From Blumeriella jaapii (lineage: Eukaryota > Ascomycota > Leotiomycetes > Helotiales > Drepanopezizaceae), in NCBI GenBank assembly GCA_009599575.1, contig VWND01000005.1, positions 1,488,001-1,552,000 on the forward strand: a stretch of 64,000 nt of DNA. Direction: 5' to 3'. The notes under the pieces were generated by a model, which was not told the DNA's origin, ran no database searches, and saw only the letters and a list, made by a program, of their open reading frames with translations. This document shows positions 11,529 through 24,099 of the stretch, one piece after another (position 1 is the stretch's first letter; each line of letters opens with the position of its first letter). The translations under genes and the position numbers were made by a program.

Positions 11529-12755
11529 TGGTTTTGCCTTCGTGTACCGCGACTCGGCTTGAAAACGTATGTTCGGTGTCGTTGATGATTGTGTGGTTTT
11601 CGCTCTTGAGCATTCGAAAGGTGAAGTGATTTAATCAGGTCAATTTTGAATGCTGGCTTTTGACTCGCTCAAACTGTTAATGCTGTTGGTCCCGTTTTTC
11701 TTCGCGGTTCAGTCCAATCCAGGAAATTGAAATGATTATGAATTTTGATTTTGATCTGGTATACCGCGACTCGGCCTGAATACTCATGTTCGGTTTTGTT
11801 ATGATACTGTGGTTTTTACTTTTAAATTCGAAAAGTGAAGTTATTTAATCAGGTCAAATTTGTATGCTGACTTCTTACTCGCTTAACTGTTAATGCTGTT
11901 GGTCCCGTTCCCTTTCCAGTTCAGTTCCATCCAGGAAATTGAGATGGCTATTGTTCTTGGTTTTGTTCTCGTATACCGCGACACGGCTTGGAACCCAGGT
12001 TCGACTCCTTTTTTTATATCATGGTTTTCACGTTTGTATATCAAAAAAGTGAAATCAATTAATCATGCCATTTGCATGTGCTGACTTTGTGTTCGTTCAA
12101 GCTGTCTATTACTTGGTTTCGTCTTTCTTTCCAGTCCAGTTCAGTCCAGGGAATTTAGATTGCTGATACTCTTGGTTTTGTTCTCGTGTACAGCGACTCG
12201 GCTTGGAAAGCCCATCTTCGATTCCTTTTTACTAATTATGGTTTTCACGTTTGGATAACAAAAAAGCGTATTGAATTTATCAAGCCATCTGTCTGTGCTG
12301 ATCTGTGTTTGTTCAAGCTGTCTATTGCATTGGTTCGTCTTCCTTTCCAATCAATCCAATCCAGGAAAGAGAAATTGCTATTATTCATGGTTCTGGTTTC
12401 GTGTACCGCGACTCGGCTTGAAAACCCATATTCGAGTTCTTTTTATCAATTATGATTTTCACTTTTGGACATTGAAACGATAAATTCATTTAATCAAGTT
12501 ATTTGTAAATGCCGATATTGTACTCGTTCAAGCTGTTTATTCTATTGGTTTCGTCTTTTTCTCCAGTCCAGTTTAGTCCAGGAGATTAAGAACATCGAAT
12601 TTTGGTTCTGGTTTCGTGTACCGCGACTCGGTTTGAAAAATCACCTTCGATTCCGGTTTCAGATTGTAACTCTCACTTTGAACATTCCAAACGTGAAGCT
12701 CATGAATCGATTCATGGGTATGTGCTGACTTTCCACTCGCTCAAGCAGTTTGAAA
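11529..12755. repeat. Tandem repeat array, about 215-bp unit, six diverged copies
   Basis: A core reading TACCGCGACTCGGCTTG-like begins at 11545, 11762, 11974, 12189, 12404 and 12619, giving spacings of 217, 212, 215, 215 and 215 bp. Each core is followed at similar distances by a TTCGA-type pentamer near a T run, a GTGAAGT...TTAATCA segment, a GTTGGT/TTGGTT...CGT segment and a CCAGTTCAGTCCAGG-like segment. Copies differ by many substitutions and small indels. The unit is not a multiple of 3 overall and the open frames do not persist, so this is not coding. It fills most of the shared ADA2-SCH9 upstream region. Copy 3 contains a perfect Pol III B-box-like string GGTTCGACTCC followed by seven T. 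Confidence 0.9.
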
Positions 12756-13328
12756 GTAATACTGTACCACCCCTCCAAGACCTCAGAGCCACTCACCAGC
12801 CATCGACATCCAGCCACACCACGTGACTCTCCCACTGCGCCGCTCGCCCCGCCTCTGTCGAGACCCTGGGGCTGAGGCGGAGCCACACGGCCATCCGATA
12901 CGATCAGCACTTCATCTCCAAACTTCCTTAATCCCCTTTTGCCTCCGTGACAAATTACAATTTCCTTTCTCTACCTGACCACGCACTCACCACCGTCTCG
13001 CGATACCCCCCAACTGCAACCTCGCGTCTTTCCACCGCAGGCTGTCGACGAGTTCAAGCAACATCCCCCGACCTTGCCGATCCCGACAACGACCTCTCCG
13101 CGGCGATAACAGCGGGTACTGTGCTGTAAAACCGTCCTTTGGCGGGGCTCGATTTCACCCTCGATCTCAGGATCCTCAGGTTCACCGTCGACCTACCCAC
13201 GATACAAATACACCTTAACTCCTACAACGCCCCCCCACCCCTCAACCCCCAACCCAACCACCACCGATATCCCCTGCCTATCTTGCGAATTCTTCTCATC
13301 ACCGCACATCCCACTCCTCGTCGGCAGC
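12756..13328 (+). promoter_or_regulatory. SCH9 upstream region and probable 5' UTR
   Basis: Sequence from about 12930 to 13320 is pyrimidine/C-rich on the plus strand with few G, typical of a fungal 5' leader before the SCH9 start at 13329. A CACGTGA element lies near 12820. No TATA box is evident. The transcription start cannot be placed from sequence alone. Confidence 0.45.
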
Positions 13329-15582
13329 ATGGCCCGCTTCCTCTCCAAGAGTAAGTACATCGTGCAAACACCTCGATTCATCCTGCCCCCAAGCTCGGTC
13401 GGCGACCTGTCCCTCACGACCATGTCTCTCTCCTTTTTTTAAACATGGCGCCGAGAAAGTACGAGGACTGACGTGGCAATGCAGAACTGAAGGATACACA
13501 CCTGGGTCCTCTTAACAGCTTCTCCCGTAGTCCCTCTACATCCACAATCACCGGAGATACCTCGAAAGACGAGAAGGCCGGCTTGGCTACGAGCGCGAGC
13601 AGTTCGACCCTCAATGACAATGGCATAGGTGCGTGGAGAGCGTGCCGCACGCTGACGTGAAACTGATTTTTGGCAGCTGCTTCCGAAATCATAGCTACCC
13701 AACCGCCTGCTCCCCCACGACCCGGTATCCTGATTGTCACGTTGCACGAAGGTCAAGGTTTCTCACTCCCCGACCAATACAAGACCGTCTTCAACGCACA
13801 AACCTCTGGATCGTTGTCACAAGGCAATGGCTTCGGGATCGCGGGTTCCGTCAGACCGGGCTCGTCTCAGCAATCAGGCAGTGTGGCAGGATCGTATTCT
13901 GGCAGTGCGCGACCACAGACATCGGGGGGAGGATTTAGCAATGTTCCTTCAAACCACGGCCGAATCTCCTCCAAGTACCTACCTTACGCCCTGCTCGACT
14001 TCGATAAGCTACAAGTCTTTGTCAATGCCGTGGCAGGATCTCCCGAAAACCCTCTGTGGGCGGGGGACAACACGCAATACAAGTTCGATGTCTCACGGGT
14101 AACGGAACTCGCAGTTCACCTCTATCTCCGCAACCCCAACGCTCCTCCAGGCTCCGGCCGAACTACAGATATCTTCTTGGGTGTGGCTCGTATTAACCCA
14201 AGATTTGACGAGGCCCACAAATATGTCGAGGACCCCAAGTTGAGCAAGAAAGACAAAGAGAAGGCATTCGCGGAATGGCAAGCCAAGGAGCATACCTTGG
14301 GCCAATCAGGACCGGAGTGGCTGGATGTGCAGTACGGCACTGGAAAGATCCGAATCGGGGTCGAGTACATCGAAAACCGCTCACGATCCCTGAAGATCGA
14401 GGACTTCGAATTGTTGAAGGTGGTTGGAAAGGGCAGTTTTGGAAAGGTTATGCAGGTCAAGAAAAAGGACACGAACCGCATCTACGCCCTCAAGACGATC
14501 CGAAAAGCCCATATTATTTCCCGATCCGAAGTTGCACATACCCTTGCCGAACGATACGTTCTTTCTCAAATCAACAACCCTTTTATCGTACCCCTCAAAT
14601 TCACTTTCCAATCGCCAGAGAAGCTGTACTTCGTCCTGGCTTTTGTCAATGGAGGAGAGCTTTTCCACCATTTGCAAAAGGAGCAGAGATTCGACATCAA
14701 CCGGTCGAGGTTCTACACCGCGGAGCTCCTGTGTGCGCTGGAGTGCCTGCACGGGTTCAACGTTATTTACCGGGACTTGAAGCCCGAGAACATCCTGCTG
14801 GATTACTCTGGTCACATTGCTCTTTGTGATTTTGGTCTCTGCAAACTGGATATGAAAGACGAGGACCGCACTAACACTTTCTGCGGAACCCCCGAATACC
14901 TGGCTCCCGAGCTGCTCCTGGGTCAAGGATACACCAAGACTGTCGATTGGTGGACCCTAGGCGTTTTGCTCTACGAGATGTTGACTGGCCTGCCGCCTTT
15001 CTACGACGAGAACACGAACGAGATGTACCGCAAGATTCTCTCCGAGCCTCTTCACTTCCCCAGCGCCGAGGTCGTACCACCTTCCGCCAAAGATCTCCTT
15101 ACTAAGTTGCTCAACCGCAAGCCGGACCAACGACTCGGTGCCAACGGTGCTGCTGAGATTAAGGCTCACCCCTTCTTCCATAGCATCGACTGGCGTAAAT
15201 TGCTTCAGAGAAAGTACGAGCCCACTTTCAAGCCCAATGTAGTAAGTAAATCGAACCCGGAGGACACCTTAAACGCGAAAGTGGTAAATGAAGCGCCGTT
15301 GCTGACATGATGTGTGATGTTGCAGAAGGACGGACTTGATACCGAAAACTTTGACAAGGAGTTTACCAACGAAGCTCCTGCCGACTCGTTTGTGGAGGGT
15401 GCTGCTCTTACCGATGACCAACAAGCTCCTTTCCAGGGCTTCAGCTAGTTAGTGCCCCTTTGACGTGGCAGACGCTCTCCCAGTCTCGCTCGCTAACTCG
15501 AAGCAGCAACCGCCCCATCGCCGGCCTCAATGACGCAGGAGGCAGTCTCCGAGATCCGTCATTCCAAGGCAGCGTGCGGTAG
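13329..15582 (+). CDS. Sch9-type AGC serine/threonine protein kinase (C2 + kinase), five exons
   Basis: Exons 13329-13350, 13485-13628, 13677-15241, 15326-15447 and 15507-15582 join in frame to 642 aa. Introns of 134, 48, 84 and 59 bp have GTAAGT, GTGCGT, GTAAGT and GTTAGT donors, with branch-point-like CTGAC/CTAAC strings before several acceptors. A C2-like region spans about 70-285. The kinase domain begins near Phe299: glycine loop GKGSFGKV (306-313), Lys328, catalytic YRDLKPEN with Asp422, DFG at 440-442, and activation-loop Thr456 in TFCGTPE. The AGC tail carries the hydrophobic motif FQGFSY (613-618), with Ser617 at the phospho-site. This architecture is that of Sch9, a TORC1-activated kinase of nutrient, growth and stress signalling. 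The first and last exons are tiny and would be missed by ORF calling. Confidence 0.96.
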
Positions 15583-16228
15583 GTGACGATCTGGACTCTT
15601 GTGCAAAACCACGTGATACCGAAATTTTAAAATACAACGAAGCGATGGCAGTGGAAGTGTTTGAGAGCGAGTCGGTTCCGCTTTGTGCTTCCAAAGGGTG
15701 GGCGTTGGTGGATTCGAAGGCTTCTGATGTGACGGAGAGGGTCTGTCATTGCGCTTGGATTGATCTGCTTTGAGGCTTTGGGGTGAGGTGGTGATGGAAG
15801 GGGCTTGTGTCCGTAGCTGCCCTTGCTCGCCGAGGCCAAAAGTATAGATCTCTACGTCCGTTCGCAATGCGATGATTTGACATGCTCTGATGTTTTTCAG
15901 CAGCCGAGGATTGCCCACGCCTCGAAGATGACAGTACAAGGCGTGTATCACTCTTCTGAGATGGCTATTCTTCGGATGATTGTACGGGAAGAACCTAATC
16001 ATGAAGCGGCAGGCCATTTGAAGAAAGTTGAGGTTTGAGAAATGCATAGAACTCTACTATCGTCAAGGCATGTCTGCGAAGTAAGAAACATTCTGTCCTT
16101 GCCAGAGTATATTTTGTTTCGGGGATCGGGCGGAGGGGGGGTCGAGAAGTGCCATGGCCCACCGGCTCAGACACGTCGACAGTGCAGCAACGGGATTTTT
16201 GATGATTAAGACGTTGCCTTGAGCAAAG

Positions 16229-16300
16229 ATACGTACAGTACAGTATCGAGGTGCGTATCTCGAAACGTAGAGTACTTACTGTATGTACTGTGCTGTACAA
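16229..16300. repeat. TGTAC/GTACA-rich stretch
   Basis: Several ACGTACAGTACAG and TACTGTATGTACTG-like strings in about 70 bp. It resembles the borders of the 3226-3400 satellite but is not a regular array. Confidence 0.6.
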
Positions 16301-16335
16301 TGCTCAGTCAGCTTCTCCATCCAGGCCCCCTTCAA

Positions 16336-16340
16336 CCAAT
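16336..16340 (+). promoter_or_regulatory. CCAAT box upstream of glucose-6-phosphate isomerase
   Basis: CCAAT followed by CA, about 550 bp upstream of the start codon, in the orientation of the gene. CCAAT boxes bind the Hap complex in fungi. Use here is inferred from position only. Confidence 0.35.
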
Positions 16341-16889
16341 CACGCTCGCCAACTACCCCGGCTGTTACGAACCACGCTAGAGGTGGGGTGTCAACAGTCA
16401 ACATTGAGAAACGTCACTCGCCTTTCCTTTCCTTCCACACATCCCGCCATCCCACCTTTACTTAAGGTCCTCTTCTCATCATCACTTTTCTGCAGTCCCC
16501 AGTTGTCTGAAACGCATTCGCTGCTTCGAAGGATCCTTGATTTGAAAGGTACGTGATGTTCTTTGCTTAGATAGGTAGAACTTTACAGGTGTTGGGACCG
16601 GCTGTGAAAGTCATGGACCCCGCTACCGGCAACTCGGCAGCATTGAAGACAGAAGATGAAACAGCATCAGGAGAGGAAGAGCAAGAAGAGCAAGAGACTT
16701 GCTAACTTGCGGATTCTTAGACTCTTGGACCACAACTTAAATAGATTCCGGACGCGAACCAGGAACACCGGCAAGCAAAGGACAGGTCATACACCTCGCC
16801 GGTTCTTTGGAATCTAAGAGCTCTGTTGCAAGCAAGCTTCTAGGCATTCCAGACCAAAAAAACCCTTAACTTATACAAACACTGCCAAA

Positions 16890-18673
<1,784 letters not shown>

Positions 18674-20237
18674 ACCTTGAGCCGAAAGGTGTGAGGTGCG
18701 GAGCGCGACGCTTGAGAGGCAAAAATGCACGCGTTCGGGGGGGTTGGGAGAGTGTTTTGATGAAATGGGGGTTTGATGTCTAAGTAAATAAGATCTAGTG
18801 AAACAATTTAGGTTCTGAATACTTTGTTACACCAACGACATGGTCTGGTAAAAAAAAGAATACCTTTTTGCACGCAGATGTGTAGAGATCACAAAAGGTA
18901 AAGTGAATCAGGCAATAGGCAGAGGAGGTGTTGCTGTCTTTTCAAAATGTAACAGTCAAAAAAAAAAAAGGGGGGGGGGCGGGGATGAAAACTCAGTGGA
19001 AATTGGAAGAAGAGCATGAATTTGAAATTTTATTAACAATTGAAGGAAGGAGAAAGCTTTATGAGTGAGATTAGCACTTTGGAAATCGATTCATGATTTT
19101 TGCAAGCTTGCGATCTGACGACTCAAAAGTAAAGCATAGGAATCAGTCACTGGCATATTCACTCGCGAAATGAATAGTGCATCTAATAGCGCTTCCTGGG
19201 TCCAGAAAAAAAATTTACATCTCTCGACTTTCGCTCTCAAAACTTCGATCATCATAAAGCCGAAGCCGCCTGCGAACCGTAGGCTGGAGCAAGGGGGGAA
19301 CGGACGAATGGAGATGATGGATGGATTGACGGGTGGATCTGGAACTGTAAGGGGGTGTTACTGTAGTGGAGGAGCTCGGATCGAAGACTGGGTTGTGGTT
19401 GGGGATGTGGATAAGCTGGTGGGATTTACTGATTTTGTGAGCTTGAAAAGAAGAAAAAAAAATATTGGGCAAGGGAAAGGGAAGGGGAAAGGAATGGGGA
19501 ATATGTAAAGTGGCAGGAATTGAAATGTTGGTAAATGTTCAAAGAATAGAAATTGTGAGCTGTACTGTGCTTTTGGAAAAAGTATACATGGGCATTTTCA
19601 CTCCTATGTTCACACTAGCGGTTTTAATAGCGGACTCGCTGGCGCTTTCTGGTTCCAGAATGTTGTTTGTCACACAACTACGAGGTAGAGATGTTGATGT
19701 AGTGATTACTGCAGACAGATTCTTGCAAAAACTGAACCATGCTCGGCTTTATAACAATAACAGGATTTGAGATTTTCATCTTTGACCCTTTTCATTCATT
19801 GTTTCTGCTTATCAGCACTAGCTATCACTGACCCCTTCCTACGAAAAGGCATATAGCAAACAACTTTACAGCCCTTTCTCGTCTGAGCAAAGCATCAGCT
19901 CATCAGGACAAGAGCTTGAAATTTCTGCCGAGGCCATTGACACAAGAGAGAATTTAATTTGATCAGTACATTCTGTCAGTGAGGAGTGCAAGAAGCACGA
20001 AAAGTTGCCAGACAACACAAACAAAACCTTAACGGCCCAGCATGAAAATCGCATGGGGCCAGAGTCTCCATGTCAAACATGGGCCACCAGCCTCTTTGGA
20101 AAACCCCCGTTTGAGTGGCAAATGCCAAGCACTTTGATCTGGGACTGGTGCAAGACCTCGAGAAGCCTTCTGGTAGCATGAACCGCTTGGACAGTCCGTG
20201 AGCGGACAGGCTACCTCCCCTGACAGGTCAAAGTTGG
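18674..20237. other. Convergent intergenic region
   Basis: Lies between the 3' ends of the isomerase (+) and the TMEM97-like gene (-). It contains A and G homopolymers (about 18960-18980) and AT-rich untranslated-type sequence. I see no gene or structured RNA. Confidence 0.55.
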
Positions 20238-21006
20238 TTACTGGAGCTTCTTCGTTGACGATACAGAAAGCCGAGTGGCCTCATTAATGACATTGTTCAG
20301 ACGAATGCTCATGTCAACGAGCATGAAAGCAGCTGAGCCAACATCAGCCGAGTTCAAGATGTCCATAGCAAGAGGGGTCGGGCTTGACATACATATTGCA
20401 AGATAAGGAGCGTAGAGAGTGGCCAGGTTGATCTTGTGCTCCAGTGGAACGTTCCAAGACGACATGTCAAACATGCACGTCGCAGTGGTGGCGAATATGA
20501 GCATGGCATAAGGGAGAAGGAGCAAGGGCACTTTGGGAGAGTCTGGATCATGATTAGTCCGGCTTCTGAGATCCAACAGCAGTGCTTTTCCATCATCGGG
20601 CGAAACGAACGCACGAATTGACATACTTTGGCGCAAAAGGCGCAGCGCAATTATCATCACCGGGGCCTGGTAGAGAAGCTCGCTGGCGATGAAAGCTCGG
20701 AAGAAGGCGGGTTTGGTAACGAAGAACTGATCGTGGTAGTTCTCGACATACCAGTTCTCCAGGGCTGTCATGAAGCGCGGAACAATGGCAGGGGGGTAAA
20801 TCGCCTGCATGTCCATGACTGAGCACGCGATATGGTCAGCGAGTTTTCTCTTTATGTGCTGGTACAAGTCTCTGGAGAAGTCCTCTGAGGCGATCGCGAT
20901 CCTGTAGGAGCTCGGGAAGTGACATACTGAACATGAGAGGAAGCGAGATACTGAAGTGAACGAAGTAGGCCAGATCGCGCTTCCGTGTTAGGATTGAAGG
21001 CGTCAT
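20238..21006 (-). CDS. EXPERA/TMEM97 (sigma-2 receptor-like) membrane protein, four exons
   Basis: Exons on the minus strand are 20928-21006, 20627-20818, 20393-20542 and 20238-20332. They join in frame to 171 aa. All three introns (109, 84 and 60 bp) begin GTATGT, lie in phase 1 and have CTGAC, CTAAT or CTGAT branch points, which strongly supports the model. The product has four hydrophobic segments (about 12-28, 63-88, 95-112 and 128-145) and the motif MDMQAIYPP. Asp29, Asp56 and Glu73 fall at the same numbers as the ligand-pocket acidic residues known in human TMEM97. The family comprises four-helix EXPERA proteins of the ER membrane, linked to sterol handling or, in yeast, to mitochondrial-precursor handling (Ema19). 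Each exon alone is too short to recognise. Confidence 0.88.
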
Positions 21007-21669
21007 GACTGCAATGTTATCGGGGAGACGTGGAAAGGTATTTCGGGTAGAGGATTTGGCCCAGAGGCAGGAAAAGGGGCCCCAAAATCAGTCGGTACAC
21101 TTCTTCGTGTAATCCAAACGTGATGCAACACGTTTTGGGGCGCAGCGACAACTAGGACTGTTCTGATGATAAAAAACCAACAATTGTGCAAAATCAACAA
21201 TAGGGCCTTTAGATTGGTCTTTATAGGTCGGCTAACGATTGGTGGTCCAAAGTAAAGTAAAGTATTGCCCCCAGCAACATGATAACTTTTAACAGCTGAC
21301 TAATCTATCAAACCTATCTTATGTTCCACTTTTCCAGCCCTCTTTCAAGACTCGTTCATCGCCATTCACGCCGAGCAGATGTGCAAAGGCTCAGAAAATG
21401 GAAAAATCGTGATTGGTTCTCGTGATTTGCTATACCGGGTATACTTCGTCGAGCACTAGGCTTGTCAAGGCATTGCGTACAATGATATTACTAACATCGT
21501 GATATACCGTCTGCCCGCCTCCGAATCCCCCGTTCCTCCATCTAGTCAAACCCGACCCAAGTAAATGATGCTGCTGTTCCTTTAAGAACCGCATGTGCAG
21601 CTATCTTTGGGATAGACATCGTTACAACCTTGCACGCCTAAATTTCGCAGGCCACACTTTTATGATTCG

Positions 21670-21858
21670 TCAGCAATGCGATTTCACGTTTGTGTCTATT
21701 TTGTAAGGGCAACATACAAAGCCGATGCAATAATTGGTCTTCCCTGGAGAGCAATTGGCAAAAACTGGAGGAGGATTTTGGGGGGCAGGCCGAGGCGTAG
21801 GATAGGCGATTGCGACGGGGCTGATTGCCCCGAGAACGAATATCATAAAGAATTTCAT
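21670..21858 (-). CDS. Candidate small secreted cysteine-containing peptide
   Basis: A 62-aa frame starting MKFFMIFVLG. It has a good signal-peptide shape: one Lys, a hydrophobic core, then a PVAIA cleavage-type site. A proline-rich spacer (about 19-30) follows, then a tail with five cysteines, including an adjacent Cys pair. An in-frame ATG nine codons upstream (21885) is possible but would lengthen the n-region. An alternative: GTATGT inside the tail, a GCTGAC branch point and a TTTAG acceptor downstream would splice away the Cys pair and extend the protein. I recognise no family. Small secreted proteins near TE-rich blocks are often effector candidates, but this is inference. Confidence 0.4.
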   Translation of the reverse strand: MKFFMIFVLGAISPVAIAYPTPRPAPQNPPPVFANCSPGKTNYCIGFVCCPYKIDTNVKSHC

Positions 21859-23088
21859 CTTGAATGATTTGAGTTGGTGGAACAAATGGACCGATACAAA
21901 TCGAGTTGTGATAAGACAACGGGAGAGCGGGGTGGTTGCTGCGCTTTTAACATGTTCGAATGGTTTAAAAATAAAATCGATGTGGCAGTCGAGCTTGATG
22001 TGAAAAATACTAGTTAGAGTGGAAAAACTCTATTCATTCTTCAAGACTTCTTGGGTTAAGATACTGAAACAGAAGTGGAGCTTCCACGTTCACTTTCAGG
22101 GCTTTGAATCTTTTAGAAGACCAGGGTATCTGTCTGTATCAGATCGAGAGTTCCAAGGTCAACCGCCAATCTCTCTAAATCCCTACGGTAAGTCGTGCTT
22201 CCGTGATGGATTGATTGACTCTATTGTACCTAGTATCTGGATCCCTGAGCTACTAGAAACTGTTGAAGAGGTTGAATTCGTTGCACAGATGAGCTTGCAG
22301 ACATAGCTGAGATTACCGGTGGCTTTGGTGTACGTACTGTAACGCCGAAGCATGTTCCAGATTTCGCTTGTGCTGACCTTGATTTGTGTATACGAAGTAA
22401 TGCGAACGGGACCATGTTGAATCTGATACAATCTTTGGCCGGATCCCGCGGAAGGGCGGGATATGTGAACTTTAGAATCACAGACACGAGGGTTCTTGGT
22501 GGGGGGGAGGGTTGTACAGTACAGTACATACCTTTCCATCGAGACTGGGAACACAGCAGTACGGCAGAAATAGTGGACATAGGCAGGCAAAACGGGGTTT
22601 GCGGGCCACTTACTTTCCTCTTCTTTTCTATCCTACATATCTGATAGGAAACGATTTCGGAGATGGGATTAGATGGCTTCGCGTGTAGGCCTCATTCACC
22701 CTGTCCGGAAGTGAAAGAAAGATACCTGTACCCGGTGCTTTCTCCGAACTTTCAGCTTTGCATTGTTTTGCTCTGATGCAGATAGCATTGAAGATTCCGA
22801 TAAGCCAAATCTGAATTCATCGACGCGTGGTGGTTACGAAAAGGTTTCTCTTGCCGGCAATCCGAGCCCCCCCCCCTCTTTGTTACACGAATACGAATAC
22901 GGTATTACGACTATGACTTACTCAGTAATATGTAGCATACTTATTAAAAAGCTTAAAAAGAGCGCTGTCGCAGTAACAAGGGAGGGTTATGATACGGGAC
23001 AGCCAGCATACCAAACACAGCGGTGTGAATTCACGTTTTGCTGTGGGACAAGCGCACAAAAAGGAAAAGGCATAGAAGAAATGGAAAG
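21859..23088. other. Transition region before the retrotransposon block
   Basis: No gene is supported. Short open frames at 22019-22306 and 22763-23221 have no recognisable features, and the second runs into an LTR. A GTACAGTACAGTACAT string occurs at 22513-22530, next to a G run. From about 22900 the sequence becomes richer in A+T, leading to the LTR at 23089. Confidence 0.5.
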
Positions 23089-23356
23089 TGTGACGACTCA
23101 CTCTGTTGCCACCTTTTTTATCACCCTAGCAACTACGTATAATTGCAAGCTCCCTGGTCTCCTGGTGAATCTCTTATCAACTGTGGAAACTATTCATGTA
23201 TATAAGGCTTTTTTCTTTTAGCAACCTCTGCCTTTTGCAGTTGTTGATTTTAAATAAATATCTTTGTTACAAAACCAAAGGCTCGTTTTTTATATTATAT
23301 AAACACGGCGATTAGTTAATTGATTTCCTAGCCTTCCGATTGATTAAATCGTTATA
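23089..23356 (+). repeat. 5' LTR of B1 (268 bp)
   Basis: Begins TGTGACGA and ends TCGTTATA, the RIP-altered form of TCGTCACA, giving the terminal inverted repeat typical of LTRs. It is the same length as both B2 LTRs. It contains a TATATAAGGC promoter-like string and AATAAATA. Confidence 0.95.
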
Positions 23357-23472
23357 TTATTAACAATTTTTTTTCTACGCTAACGACGGCGTAAACTATT
23401 TTTTTCTTCGAATTTTTTACGGATCATACCAAAATGATCGACCGGTCGTAAAAAAGCTTATTTCCGCATTTC

Positions 23473-23885
23473 TGTCAGGAACCAACATCACGTGTATAAG
23501 TCAGATGATCCGCCAAGACCCTCTGCCTCCTACCAACCCTCGAATAGCATTTTCTGCGGATAGGCCGTAGGGGCCGGATAGTATTATAAAAGCTGAAAAT
23601 AATATTTAAGTAAAATATTTTATAGAAGTGATTGCTAAAAAACCAGTTATTAAAATTATATTAAAAAAAATGAAAAAAGGTCGGGATAGGAGTTAAAAAA
23701 GCATATTAAATAAAATTCGCCTGATTTCCTGGGAAATACTTTTTTCGAAGGCTTTACCCCTTTTTTTGTATTTATACACGCCTTTTACTAAAAATGTAAA
23801 AAGTAAAAATTAGTTTGATTATTAATCTAATTTTATCTGAGCTTTATTATTTGAATTAGTGTTTTTCTGCTTTTCAATTTTTACA
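23473..23885 (+). repeat. 5' LTR of element A (413 bp)
   Basis: Starts TGTCAGGAACC and ends TTTTTACA. It is matched by 30427-30839 at identical length. It contains a CACGTG and a GC-rich segment ATAGGCCGTAGGGGCCGG that has resisted mutation. Confidence 0.95.
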
Positions 23886-24099
23886 TTTTGATTTTTTTAT
23901 TCACCGAAACGGCAGTTCGATATTATTAAAATAACTTTTTATTATATTATTACATTTATATCGTTATTATCGATATTATAGCTTTTCGCATTCGCAGAAA
24001 ACAAATATTTCCAGCTATTTAAAAAGATTTAATATCTTCGGCTGTTTAAAAAAACCTCGTACTATCGTTTTTTTTAACGTCACCAGCTTTATTAAAAAT

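Larger units (their letters stand above)
15583..16889 (+). other. Intergenic region: SCH9 3' end and isomerase promoter/leader
   Basis: No gene is supported. The right half should be the promoter and 5' UTR of the downstream isomerase gene: a CCAAT box at 16336-16340, CT-rich tracts around 16420-16500, and TTAAATA near 16736. GGTACGTGA near 16549 could be the donor of a 5' UTR intron, but I cannot fix its acceptor. A TGTAC-rich stretch lies at 16229-16300. Confidence 0.5.

Noticed and set aside
11995..12015. tRNA gene suggested by GGTTCGACTCC plus T run
   Set aside because: No acceptor stem, anticodon arm or paired T stem could be built; kept only as a B-box-like observation.
12186..12728. 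Overlapping open frames within the 215-bp array (VPRLGLKTH-like peptides)
   Set aside because: The same peptide appears in different frames and is truncated in each unit; spacing varies by non-multiples of three.
22763..23221. 152-codon open frame
   Set aside because: Runs from unique DNA into the B1 LTR and has no recognisable feature.
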